In this document: positions 42,837 through 53,440 of the stretch, piece by piece
Layout of the letters: each line of letters starts with the position of its first letter
Numbering within the stretch: position 1 is the first letter of the stretch
DNA from: Talpa occidentalis
Taxonomy: Eukaryota > Chordata > Mammalia > Eulipotyphla > Talpidae
Assembly: GCF_014898055.3 (NCBI RefSeq)
Contig: NW_023603184.1
Span: forward strand, 107,746,615-107,810,614
Reading direction: 5' to 3'
Length of the DNA stretch: 64,000 nucleotides
Position numbers and translations under genes: made by a program
The notes under the pieces: generated by a model
What the model saw: only the letters and a program-made list of their open reading frames with translations
The model's database searches: none
What the model was told of the DNA's origin: nothing

Positions 42837-42956
42837 CTTCATATTCTGTGATCTCCACTTCTTCCTCCTCCTCCTCCTCTCTTTCCTCTTCTCTATAAAC
42901 TGAAACAGACACTCTTTCCTCTTCTTTTGAATAACTCCATTCTTCCGTGGCAGATA
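42837..42956 (-). CDS. TTN: TTN PEVK exon w28, 40 aa, glutamate-rich
   Basis: Starts VSATEEWSYSKEEERVSVSV, then YREEEREEEEEEEVEITEYE. The run of seven glutamates is encoded by near-pure GAG/GAA (plus strand CTCCTCCTCCTC), a slippage-prone tract. Confidence 0.94.
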
Positions 42957-43350
42957 CTTTAAAAGATAAAGTTTAATTTCAATTCAGCCTCCTGAAATAC
43001 TAATAATTGGTGTTTGACAAAGATGAATAATGGTTCTTCTATCTGCTTAGGTGCTTCACAGTATTTCCTCATTACAAGAAAGAGAGAGTTGACTTGAAGA
43101 TGTTATGACAGAACAGCCCGAAGACTGAGAAGAATATTCAACTTGTGTCCACATCCACAATTATCATATTTTTAGCACACTTTCACTTTCTTAGAATGAT
43201 TCAGGACCAGTGTACACACAAAAGATTCAGTTTCAGAAACTACAAGTAGACACTGATAAAGACAACTTCTAGGGTAAACAATCACAACTGGAAAAAAGAA
43301 AAGTTTTTGAGGAGACACACGCAAACTCATTCCTCCCGCAATCCATGTAC

Positions 43351-43452
43351 CTTCATGCCGCGTGACTTCGACCTTTTGAGGAACTGCAACAGATAGTTTC
43401 TCTTCAGCGACAAGTCTTTTTTCTTCTATGACAGTTTTCTTAGAAACTTCAG
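43351..43452 (-). CDS. TTN: TTN PEVK exon w27, 34 aa
   Basis: Reads AEVSKKTVIEEKRLVAEEKL then SVAVPQKVEVTRHE. It contains two EEK(R)L steps. The acceptor is TTTTAAAG. Confidence 0.95.
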
Positions 43453-43701
43453 CTTTAAAAAAACATTAAATTTGAAGTTTAAAATTCAAGAATCTTAATT
43501 CTCTCCAAGTTGGGGGGCAAGATTTTCATAGTACACCGCTTCACTAGCAAATTGGGCAAACAATTTGCACAGAACGAGCATATACAGACAAAAATTGTAT
43601 CAGAAGAGAGACAAAGTGTCAGTGTCAGAAGACACCAGTTAGAAAATAACAAGAATTCACAGGATCATAGATTTTTGTCAGAGACATGAGACAAATCCTA
43701 C

Positions 43702-43785
43702 CTCGGGGAGGAGGCGCTTTCTTAGCTACAGGCACTGGTACTGGCACTTTCTCCTCTGGCACAGGCTTCTTAGGCAGAGCTGGCA
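43702..43785 (-). CDS. TTN: TTN PEVK exon w26, 28 aa
   Basis: Reads VPALPKKPVPEEKVPVPVPV then AKKAPPPR. The donor is GTAGGA. Confidence 0.96.
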
Positions 43786-43953
43786 CTTTAGAGACATTAC
43801 GCATTTTTAGAACTTCAATCTCCCCTCATTGAAGCCCGACACAAAACACATACGTACAAGCATGACACACTCATGTCACAAAACTAACAAAATTGTCAGT
43901 GGCCCCGGAACATAATATTATAAAGATGGTTCTTAGAAAGATAGAGACCATAC

Positions 43954-44034
43954 CTTTGGGTGGTGGAGCTTCCTCCTCTTTTTGAGGAATAGGTCTTTTT
44001 CCTTCAGGAACTTTCTTCTTTGGTATTTCTGGCA
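43954..44034 (-). CDS. TTN: TTN PEVK exon w25, 27 aa
   Basis: Reads VPEIPKKKVPEGKRPIPQKE then EEAPPPK. The donor is GTATGG. Confidence 0.95.
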
Positions 44035-44168
44035 CTTAAAGGATAGTATTTGATTTAAAATTCTCAACAAGGCAAAAGAAATGAGCAACACAGGCCCATT
44101 AAAGATGGCATGCAATCAAAGAAGCGTGAAGGAAAGACAGGCTATGTCATGGACATGGGGTTGAGTAC

Positions 44169-44246
44169 CTGGTGGTGGAGACTCCTCTCTTTGTGTGACA
44201 ATGGTTATTTTTTCTTCTGTCACAACCTTCTTCTGTACTTCAGGAA
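44169..44246 (-). CDS. TTN: TTN PEVK exon w24, 26 aa
   Basis: Reads VPEVQKKVVTEEKITIVTQR then EESPPP. The central EEKITIVTQREESPPP matches human as I recall it. Confidence 0.96.
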
Positions 44247-44472
44247 CTTGAAAAGACAGTAATTTTTAGAATTGACTTTATGTTTTCCAAATTAATTTAC
44301 ATACAGTAATTTTGTAAGAAAGTAGGCAGGTGGACAGACATTTCTGTTGAATTCTCACACCACAAAACATTCATTTTGAATGAACTAACTCAGTCAACAG
44401 ATAATGAAACACAAAGATGTTTTGTACTCAAGACATTAAAACAGACTTTATTTACTAAGCAAGTCACTGTAC

Positions 44473-44556
44473 CTTTAGCTGGTGGGGTTTCCTTTTTCTT
44501 TTCAACAGGAACAGCAATCTTCTCTTCAGGCACAGGTTTCTTTGGCACCTCAGGGA
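44473..44556 (-). CDS. TTN: TTN PEVK exon w23, 28 aa
   Basis: Reads VPEVPKKPVPEEKIAVPVEK then KKETPPAK. The donor is GTACAG. Confidence 0.95.
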
Positions 44557-45138
44557 CTTAAAGTTTTTAAAAAGGAATGTTAATTTCAAATACTTATCAC
44601 TTTTATGAATGGACATAGGCATATATATAAAGCATTATGCAATTCATTAATGTTGTTATAGATTTATTTATCCACTGGCAAAATAATGAAGCAAATAATG
44701 GAAGAAGCCTTAGTGTTAGAAGCATCACAATGTAAGTAATGTTACAGAGCTCTCAGGCAATTAGATACAAAGAAGGATGTGTGACATACTTTTGACAAAA
44801 ACAAGTCATACACAAACAATAGAGAGTATAGATGTAGAATATATATATATATATAACTTTATGTTTTGTATTGTGGAATGGATGTATGTTATTGTGGAAT
44901 GGAATTCACAATGACAATGGGCTTAATTTATCTAAGAATAACAGACTAAGACGTCATTAGAATAGTTGTATCTATATAAGTTACTTTATTTTTTAGTTTC
45001 TCTTCTGATTTTTTTGGTGTGCCTATTGTGTATTCAAAAGAGACTGCCTTTACTCTCTTATTTTAGAGTAGGCCTCTCAATCTGACATCTAAACGTTGAT
45101 AGCTTTGAGGAATTCTGTATAAGAAAATTGGTGGGTAT

Positions 45139-45269
45139 AGGGCCTCCCCTGGTGGCGCAGTGGTTGAGTGCTGGGTTGAGAGGCTCCCCGCAGCCTCTGC
45201 AGTGCCAGTTCTCTCCCCAGCCACCAGCGAGGGTCCCACAAAAAAAAAAAAAAAAAAAAAAACAAGAAA
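45139..45269 (+). repeat. tRNA-derived SINE, short form
   Basis: Starts GGGCCTCCCCTGGTGGCGCA and stops at GGGTCCCAC followed by a 23-base A tail. It is flanked by AGAAAATTGGTGGGTAT at 45,122-45,138 and 45,270-45,286 (perfect 17 bp). Confidence 0.93.
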
Positions 45270-45394
45270 AGAAAATTGGTGGGTATGTACCTGTGTGCTT
45301 TTCTCTATGAGGCACCATAGTTTTTGACTGACTCAAAAAAGGTTTAAATTTGGTTTAATTTATCTACTCTAAATGTTGATGATATTGAATTTTT

Positions 45395-45658
45395 TTGTAA
45401 AGATTTATTTATTCATACAAGAACTGGGGTACAGGCCAGAGGTACGGGAGGGTGAGAGGATTCACCAGAGACAGAATGGGGAGCAGAACAGGCAGACTGA
45501 CCAAAGAACACTGCTGAGGGGAGCAGTGGGAGAGCCAGGAGAGGTCTGCTGTGCCATGTGGGTATCTCCCTGGCTGGCAGGGAATTGAACCGATGCTGCA
45601 GAGGCTATGGACAGCCTCAAAGCGCTGCACTCAACCCACTGTGCCAGCAGGGAGGCCC
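45395..45658 (-). repeat. tRNA-derived SINE, long form
   Basis: Minus-strand head GGCCTCCCTGCTGGCACAG and AGATTTATTTATTC at the tail (plus view). It is flanked by ATATTGAATTTTT at 45,382-45,394 and 45,659-45,671. Confidence 0.93.
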
Positions 45659-46986
45659 ATATTGAATTTTTAATTGGAAAATATATTTTCACATCAAGTC
45701 TTTTTGGCAATCGTTTCCCTTTATAAATAAGATATTGGCAGTTTCTGTGAATTCCAAGACCTCTATACTTGCATTTGTAATATCATGATGCAATTTTATG
45801 GATAAATACTTATGTCTACATATATTATGCTACAGGTATATGGGATATTTGTACAGATACACAAGTTACTATGTAGACTTACTTTTATGGATAAATGACT
45901 TGTTTCTATATCTCCTTCAGGATTGAACAAGCATTTGGCATTGCTCAAATATTTGATGTTTTAGAAAGATAACATCTCATTATAATCACTATATTTTCTT
46001 TTCATATAATGATATTTTCATGTTCACACAATCAGAAGTCATTAAAAATAATCATTGGATTAAAAAAATATAAGATCTAGAATTCTGCAAGAGCCAAGAA
46101 TTGGAGAAAAAGAGAAGCAGATATGATTCAGGAAGAAAACAGAAGCACTGGGAAATCAGGCAAAAGGACCACATTTAAAATGTATGATTTTAGTAAGCAT
46201 GGTCTCTCCTGAATAGGATGATGTTGATTTCTTGCTGAATCTCTCTAGAACTGGCCAGATATATGTAGTTTGTAGCTTTATTGACTCAATATTGTAGTAG
46301 TGCATCATGAAAAAACCAAAAAAGCAAATAAACCAAACCCAAAAAACCAAAGCAAGTGATTAACACGTTTGAATTCAAACACCTATATGAAAGCTCTCCT
46401 GACTAGCTAACTATATAATGTCAAAATTGGCAGATATCAATTTCAATCAATGTCTCAAGAAACATAGGAAAATAAAAATGTCAAAAATTGATAGGCTCTC
46501 AACTATTCAAGTCTCACTGTTATTGAAAGAATTGGCAGTAACTAGTACTGTTTTGATCTTTAACATTCTGTTGTGCTAAAGTCTCCAGTTGTTGCTATTT
46601 GTATCTCATTCTAATCCATGGAAATGTTTTTATTAAGAAAAAAATCACATATATGAGGGGTTAAAGGATTTTTCCTGGAAACCTGCCTGCAGAAAACATG
46701 TTTTACAAATATTTCTTCATTTTCTAAGAGAGGCAAGGTATTAAAATTTTAAGATGGCAGCTTGCCATAGTTTACTTCTTTTAATCACACCTTTTGGTAG
46801 TGCCTTTGAAATGTTGGCTATCATAAATCATGCATATCAAGAGTACAACCTCTACATTGACAAACAATTGCAAAGCCCAGGGAGCATGTAAAAGACACAA
46901 AACAAAGAGCACAGTCGATTGAAGACTCTCTAAAGCAAAGGACTTGCATTTGGGGCAAAGTTTCCCTATGATCAGTTTCGGTGTAC

Positions 46987-47069
46987 CTTTTGGGGAGCAG
47001 CAGCTTCCTTCTTTGGAACAGGAACTGGCTTTTTCTCCTCTGGCACAGGTTTCTTGGGAACTTCAGGAA
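46987..47069 (-). CDS. TTN: TTN PEVK exon w22, 83 bp, frame-breaking
   Basis: Reads VPEVPKKPVPEEKKPVPVPK, then KEAAAPQ and AAG straight into the donor. The exon is 83 bp instead of 84. The neighbouring human exon as I recall it ends PAAPPK, so one C of a CCCCC run seems to be missing near 46,992-46,995. Splice sites are good (acceptor CTTTAAAG, donor GTACAC). If included, the frame would shift; skipping it keeps the frame. A sequencing or assembly error in the C-run is also possible. Confidence 0.8.
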
Positions 47070-47487
47070 CTTTAAAGGTAACATTGTTGAAACAATGTTT
47101 AGAATTCAAGTCTCCTTCTCAGACACTTAAGATTACATTAAATCATAAATCCTCAGTAAGATTGGAAGAATTTAGGAAGCAACTTAATATGCTCTACTTG
47201 TGACAGAAATGTATGTAAAAGACGGCAATGACATGGAGACATTACATACATTACATGAAGTAAAAACCCAACCAGCATGTGTGGAGTCAAAAAGTATCAA
47301 AGTATACAAGTTTCAAAACATGTTATTGGTACTTGTTTAATAATACACCACTACAAATTAATGAAATCAACAGACACGGAATTAAATATATCACAAATGA
47401 TTTACAGATGTTATTTCATTATAACGCATTTCCCATAGGACACACAAGAAGACAGATATGAAGAATTTGTTTTCAGAACTATTCTAC

Positions 47488-47571
47488 CTTTGGCTGGTGG
47501 GGGTTCCACCTTTTTAGGAACAGGAACAGGGACCACTTCTTCTGGGACTGGTTTCTTAGGTGGCTCAGGGA
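47488..47571 (-). CDS. TTN: TTN PEVK exon w21, 28 aa
   Basis: Reads VPEPPKKPVPEEVVPVPVPK then KVEPPPAK. The acceptor is TTTTTTAAG. Confidence 0.95.
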
Positions 47572-48551
47572 CTTAAAAAAATACACCGTATTTGAGAGAC
47601 TGTCCCTTGACAATAAGGCATATATGTAAGATATAGAATTAAATAAAGAGTAGACATTGCCTTTTTATGCTACAGTGCACGGAAAGTACATATTAGATAT
47701 AAGGGTGAAGGAAAATGGATGAATGGCTAATTAGAAAATGTGGTGGTGGTTATTCACCTCAAATTAGGAATAGGTAAGAGAACCCCATCCTTGGAGGTGT
47801 CTGCCTGTTTCCCAGGCACCAGTATAAGAAACGTTACTTTTATAAAGCACCTGCATTAGAACAACTGTATTATATTATTTTATTGATTGATTGATCAATT
47901 TTATCTTAAGTGTTAAACTATTTGACGGGGACAGAGTCCTCATCTGTACCTGCTGCCAATTTCCCATTTCATGATGGTGTGAAGATGCCTTCCTACTAAG
48001 GTACCGACCATGATGTTATGGTGGCAGCGTTGGCAAGAGAAGCAGAATAGCCTGCCATCATGCTGCCTTTCTACCACACAGATATAATTGACGCAAGCAT
48101 CCTCAGAAATAGAGTAATAAAATGCAGTGAGTTACTGAAGGTTTATTGTCATAGTTTTTGAAGTAATTTACTTAATTCTAAGTTTATATAATTTTTTTTT
48201 TAATCATGGGGGTGTTAAACTGCTAGGCCAAAGAATTCCTGAAAGCCTAACCATCAGGTGAGCAGGCCAGGTGAGCTGGGCTGAGCTGTGTCCAGGTGAC
48301 TGTATTTCTATTTCCACATAGCTGGTCACTAGAGTGTCAGCTCCCTGAAGCAGGGACCAGAGCCTCTATTCTTTTTCATTTCTCTCTCCTGTGCCCTCTT
48401 CACAGTCCTTCCATCCCCCCTCATTATGTCTTTTACATAATTGCTATAGATTCGCTGACCTTGTGACCAAATTTAATATCAATATGATTGTATTCAGATG
48501 CTTATTATAGAACTCTTAAAAGATTTTAAACTTAGAATGATTGATTAATAC
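47572..48551 (-). other. TTN: Intron w20-w21
   Basis: 980 bp. A short L2-like piece lies near 48,318-48,400 (plus strand TAGAGTGTCAGCTCCCTGAA, GCAGGGACCAGAG). No exon remnant is seen. Confidence 0.55.
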
Positions 48552-48632
48552 CTTTAGGTGGAGGTTCAATCTTTTTGGAAACAGCAACATGAATTTTCTC
48601 TTCAACATGAGTTTTCTTTTGTACCTCAGGGA
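48552..48632 (-). CDS. TTN: TTN PEVK exon w20, 27 aa
   Basis: Reads VPEVQKKTHVEEKIHVAVSK then KIEPPPK. The donor is GTATTA. Confidence 0.95.
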
Positions 48633-48897
48633 CTTAAAAAATGCATTTATTATTAAATTAAAATTTAAAAATATAATTAAGTAATTAATTTCTGGGCATG
48701 TCATATGGTGGGTGATAACTGTAATTTACAAAGAATATTGAAATATGAATTAAAAGAGACAGAAGTGAAATGAAGAGATGACAGAAAATAATAAGGCAAC
48801 ATACGCCTACATAAACACAAATTAGGTAAGAAGAAGAAGGATTAATATCCATCTAAAGCCCTTCCATTTGGGGCCTCATATTCAAATTTTCCTATAC

Positions 48898-48984
48898 CTG
48901 TGACTGACACCTCTTCCTCTGTGTGAGAAGCAAAGAACATCTTTTCTTCTGAAATAACCATCTTCTTGGTATGCACAGCTGGTA
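48898..48984 (-). CDS. TTN: TTN PEVK exon w19, 29 aa
   Basis: Reads VPAVHTKKMVISEEKMFFAS then HTEEEVSVT. It is an aromatic and methionine-containing exon that is the same as the human one over most of its length, as I recall it. Confidence 0.96.
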
Positions 48985-49570
48985 CTTTAAAGAGAGTGTT
49001 TCATATTAGTACTTTCTTCTCCAGGACAAGATAGCAGATAAAATACATAGGTCAGATACTATAATTAAGTCTTTAGATAGAATGAGTGGGTTAGTAAAGC
49101 TTGAGAACAAATTTTGCATTGACAAGAAACCATGGTGTTTTGAGCTACAAACAACCCATGCAGCTTTTATCAGATATTATTAAATGGGAATCAAATAGAC
49201 ACAACTTCTTCACACTTGATATGGCGCTTTTCTGAATCTGTTAAGGGCTAGTCATATAAATGAAGGGGTGGGGAATATTATATGCCATGGAATGTATGGC
49301 ATAGAAAGAAGACAACTCGTTAAATACAAAATCCTCTTTATGTTAAAAAATTACGTAATTTAAAAGGAAAATTACAAAGACACAGAATATTATCATTTAC
49401 TTAAATTATGCATATATTCAACTGAACTTAAAATGTAGACTATGTAAGAATGTTTTTTTTCTTGGTAATTTCTAATTTGTGAATTGTTTAGTAATATATG
49501 TACACATCCACACATGCGGTAAAACAGTAAAAATGTTTAGCACTTGTAGCTGAAAGACAAAGATGTGTAC
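48985..49570 (-). other. TTN: Intron w18-w19
   Basis: 586 bp, AT-rich; nothing recognised. Confidence 0.6.
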
Positions 49571-49648
49571 CTTTTACTTCAATAACTTCTTCCTGCACTG
49601 GAACCCGGGACGGTTTTTGTGGGACAATCTTCTTTGAAACTTCGGGTA
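49571..49648 (-). CDS. TTN: TTN PEVK exon w18, 26 aa
   Basis: Reads VPEVSKKIVPQKPSRVPVQE then EVIEVK. The donor is GTACAC. Confidence 0.96.
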
Positions 49649-49809
49649 CTTAAAAAATATGTACAGATATATTTGTATTGTGAAGAATATGACTTTGTAC
49701 AAAATACAAACTTAGTTTAGATGACCATATAAATAACTAGCATATGAGTATATCTCAATAAATATATGAATTGGGTACATGGTTCTAGAAATGTAATAAA
49801 TCATAATAC

Positions 49810-49887
49810 CTTTGGTGACTTGAACTTTTTCTTCTTCCATTCTTCGAGAAGTCTTTTCAATTTTTTCGACTACGGGCTTCTTTACGA
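49810..49887 (-). CDS. TTN: TTN PEVK exon w17, 26 aa
   Basis: Reads VVKKPVVEKIEKTSRRMEEE then KVQVTK. It is charged with few prolines. The acceptor is TTTGCAG. Confidence 0.95.
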
Positions 49888-50282
49888 CTGCAAACATTTT
49901 AAAAAAATTGCAGCAGTTTTAGAATGTCTACTAAAATACTCTCTCTATTTATATTATATATACATATGTATGTATATATCTGTGCAGATATATGTAGAAT
50001 ATTTTTAGAGAGAGACAAGCTTGATGTTCTGGACTTCAAGTACAAGTCTTTGTACTTAAAATATATTGTATTTTATTTTATATTTGCCATAACAATCTTT
50101 CTCTAATTTTTTTTAAATTAAATGAATTAAATAGATATTCTTAGCAAAAAATCATTGATACAATAAAGTTTACAGAAGAAGTTGTGCCTATTGGATTGAA
50201 ATGATGATCATACATTTTTGCCAAACAAGCCATGATGATGATGTTGGTGCTTTGACTTATTTAAATAATTCCAATTACATAC

Positions 50283-50342
50283 CTTTAGGAGCTGGTACTT
50301 TCTTTTCAGGTACTTTTGCTGGAACTTTTCTCTCATGTGATT
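50283..50342 (-). CDS. TTN: TTN PEVK exon w16, 20 aa
   Basis: Reads ESHERKVPAKVPEKKVPAPK, one of the shortest PEVK exons here. The donor is GTATGT. Confidence 0.95.
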
Positions 50343-50811
50343 CTTTAAAGAAGATGTGAATAAGAAGACATGCTTAACTAGGTATGTTCTAATGGGTTGC
50401 ACAATTACAAAAGAAATAAGTAAAGACAGTATATAATTGTATAAAGTATTATATTGGGGATCTTTATTGCTAACATGATTCCAGGAGCTGGATGATTACA
50501 AAGCAGGATCAAGCAGAGATGCAGCAAGGTAGTAAAAATAAAACTTGATCTCTGCATTAGAAAATAGCTTTTGGAGTATAGTCTTGATAATATGACTAAG
50601 TGATTTAACTTAAAATGTCGAAACTGGAAGTAACTGAAAAAAATGAAGATTAAGTCTTAAAGATTAAATTTCTAAAGATTTCTAAACTTAAAAAAATGAA
50701 ATGTCATTTCTTCTATTTCATATCCATTGCAAATCAAGTTAATAACATGGAAGATATAATGAACTATGCAAAGTCAAAAAAAAGAGAAAAATTGTCACCC
50801 AATTTACATAC
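50343..50811 (-). other. TTN: Intron w15-w16
   Basis: 469 bp, AT-rich; nothing recognised. Confidence 0.6.
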
Positions 50812-51216
50812 CTTCATAAACCTCCTTTTGAACTTGAACAACTTCTCTTTCTTGATAAGTCTCCCCCCACTCTTCCTCCCCTTCATCATAACCTTCTTCC
50901 CTTTCATAATATTGTTGCCCTTCTTCAAAATCTTCTTCCCATTCCTCATAAACTTCCTTTTTAGCTTCTACCTTGGTCTCTTCATAGTCTTCATCTGGTT
51001 CTTCATAATAAGGTTCTTCGAATGGCTCTGTATATGGTTCTACTTCCAGTTCGTCATAAGGTTCGTCCAAAGATTCTATGAAAAGTTTCTTCTCCTCATA
51101 GACAGCTTGCTTTTTCTCATACACCATTTCCTTTTCTTTCTGAACCTCTTTCTTTCTGGTTATGGTCATTATTTTTACTTCTTCAGCCTTGGAGGATACA
51201 TCAATTATTTCAGGAG
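50812..51216 (-). CDS. TTN: TTN PEVK exon w15, 135 aa, glutamate-rich
   Basis: The largest PEVK exon here. It starts APEIIDVSSKAEEVKIMTIT, has a basic-acidic KEVQKEKE part, and then an acidic tyrosine-rich part (EEPYDELEVEPYTEPFEEPY) ending QVQKEVYE. It is the first polyE-type element after the N2A region. The long hydrophobic antisense ORF at 50,696-51,220 is its shadow: antisense of GAA/GAG gives Phe, Leu and Ser. Confidence 0.96.
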
Positions 51217-52335
51217 CTAAAATAAATGAATAGATATAAAATAAGATTATATTAGCTAATTTCATTATTTTAATAAATTACATCACTAAACAATAGTCTG
51301 TGTGGTCAAATGGCATCAGTTTCTCAGAGCTCAACATTATGTTGGTAATTTGTTTAGTTTTCTTTGTATTGGTTCCATTTAAATTTATATTGACTGTGAA
51401 ACACAATAATGAGTAGCAAGATGCACTCTATTCTTAATCTGAGGATTTTCCAGTGTGAACAAAATGACATTAAGTAAATAGTAAATGGATACATCTTCCA
51501 TTGTTTTATTGGAGCTTCAGTTTCAAAATTCCTAGTTTCGAACTATTTCAATATTTGATCATCTAATGGGATTTATACTTAATTTCTGCAGTTAGCCTCT
51601 ATTTACATGTCCAATTATCCTTTCAAAAACATTTCTGATTTTTAAAAGATTTATTTATTCATGCATACAAAAACAGGGGTACAGGCCAGATGTGCGGGAG
51701 GGTGAGAGGATTCACCAGAGACAGAGCGGGGAATAAACAGGCAGACTAACTAAAATACACTGCTGAGGGGAGCAGTGGGCCAGACAGGAGAGGTCTGCTG
51801 AGCCATGTGGTTATCCCCCCGGCCGGCCAGCATTGAACCTGCACTGCAGAGGCTGCAGACAGCTTCACAGCGCTGCACTCAACTGCCTGTGTCACCAGGG
51901 AGGCCCTGAAACATTTCTGATTTTAAAGCTACATGTTTTACAGTCAATTGAGACTGTTAAGTTTAATAAATGAGTTACTTTTATATAACAACTTAAAAAA
52001 ATCTGTAAGGTTAACATTATTTACGTGATCCTTAAAATTTATTGTAAGCTATAACTGAAATGTGTAGCTAACAAGTAGAAATAGGTGGTCTGTCTATTTC
52101 TAGTCCTCGCCACTCTTTTTCCTGTGTGCATTGCACTAATGTTTAAGCATCTGCCTGGGTCTCCTTTCCAGAGATGGAAACAGTAAGTAGACATAATTTC
52201 TAATGTTTACTTAAACATAGCAGAGGAGACTCTACAACTTTACAATAAACTAAAAGCTTAATGTTTAAAAATGACAGTGATGCAATCTCAGAAAGAAATA
52301 GAATAAAGATACTTAATAATTTCTTTTTCATTTAC
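51217..52335 (-). other. TTN: Intron w14-w15, 1.1 kb
   Basis: The intron contains a SINE at 51,643-51,908. The remainder is unique. Confidence 0.7.
51643..51908 (-). repeat. tRNA-derived SINE, long form
   Basis: Minus-strand head GGGCCTCCCTGGTGACACAG. The tail is TAAATAAATC on that strand. It is flanked by AAACATTTCTGATTTT at 51,627-51,642 and 51,909-51,924. Confidence 0.93.
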
Positions 52336-52389
52336 CTTTTGCTGGAATTAAGGCAGTAGGAGGTGGGGGCTTCTTGGCAACCTCTGGAA
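52336..52389 (-). CDS. TTN: TTN PEVK exon w14, 18 aa
   Basis: Reads VPEVAKKPPPPTALIPAK. The KKPPPPT.LIPAK part matches human as I recall it. The donor is GTAAAT. Confidence 0.95.
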
Positions 52390-53371
52390 CTTTAAAAACA
52401 TAACATACACATTTATTTTTAGATTATGCATTGTTTAATGTTTACTAGTTCTTTCTACTCTTGTTAGTCATTTGTATAATCTATAGCTAGTACTAATATA
52501 CCAATGTTTTTAGACTTTCCACATTTAGTTAACCAGAAATGTGATACAATACCAGATTAGTTAAAATGCAGAAAGGCTGAAGTTTGATTCTAGTTCAGGT
52601 TGATATAAAATAATTTATATTAACATAGGAGAATATTCAACATAGTCATTGTTAAACATTTTTTTCAATTTTTTTAATGATTAACTTTAAAGTTCATAAG
52701 ATATCCATGCTTTTTGAACTCCTTTTTTTTCTGTATATTTCACAATGACCACCCAGAAAAAATGTCTCAGTAAAATGTCTCAGAACGCTTTGCCCTCTTG
52801 CATTCTTGTTTTAGGAGGTTGCTGTTGGCTGATCTTAGACTGATGTAGAAAATTGTTTATTTAAATTTAGTTATCTAATCTTCTTCTTAAAAAAACCTTC
52901 CAGAATACTGTAAAAATGACTTGAATAAACTCTTATTCAACAAGATTGTTTCCTCCTCTGCTATAAACTTTTATCTAAAATGAAGCAGGAAAGATGCTGA
53001 GTTGGGCTGGAGCAGCTACTTGGCATCTGCATCTGCCCTTGATGTGACTTGGCCAGGGCCGACTGTTGAACCAGAGAGAAGAGCCTTCTACAAAGCAATG
53101 CCTTCACTATCCACAGGGAAGAAGAACTCTCTGGGGTAGCCATTGGATGCCATGTGCAGACAGGCACAGGAGAAAAGAAAAGGGGGAAAAAAGAAAACTG
53201 AGAAAGAGAATGTAAGGACTGACTTACAGAGGGTGAGAGTGAATGAAGGGAGAGGTTCCATTTTTTGAGTTCAAAGTCTTACCCTTCCTCCACCCTGCAT
53301 CACTTAGGGTTTAAGCATTTCAACAAAGAGAAAAGCTTTATGATTGAGTTTTGATTAATTCATTATAATAC
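52390..53371 (-). other. TTN: Intron w13-w14
   Basis: 982 bp, no recognised repeat. A GC-richer patch near 52,980-53,170 is not open in the right frame or flanked by splice sites. Confidence 0.6.
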
Positions 53372-53440
53372 CTTTAGGTGGCTCTTCCTTGGGCTTTGCA
53401 ACAATCTTTTTGGCATCTTTCTTTACAGCTTTTTTGGTCA
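53372..53440 (-). CDS. TTN: TTN PEVK exon w13, 23 aa
   Basis: Reads VTKKAVKKDAKKIVAKPKEE then PPK. It is strongly basic, with nine lysines in 23 residues. The donor is GTATTA. Confidence 0.95.

Larger units (their letters stand above)
44557..46986 (-). other. TTN: Intron w22-w23, 2.4 kb
   Basis: One of the longest introns in the window. It carries two SINEs (45,139-45,269 and 45,395-45,658) and a (TA)n tract near 44,840. The rest is unique. Confidence 0.7.

Noticed and set aside
45287..45330. Possible PEVK remnant next to a SINE (reads KTMVPHREKHT before GTACAT)
   Set aside because: It is only about 40 bp, not in phase with the apparent acceptor, and shows weak similarity. It could be chance.
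50696..51220. Plus-strand 174-aa hydrophobic ORF that looks like a membrane protein
   Set aside because: It is the exact antisense of the glutamate-rich exon w15. Antisense of GAA/GAG codons produces Phe, Leu and Ser, and there is no promoter or homology to support it.
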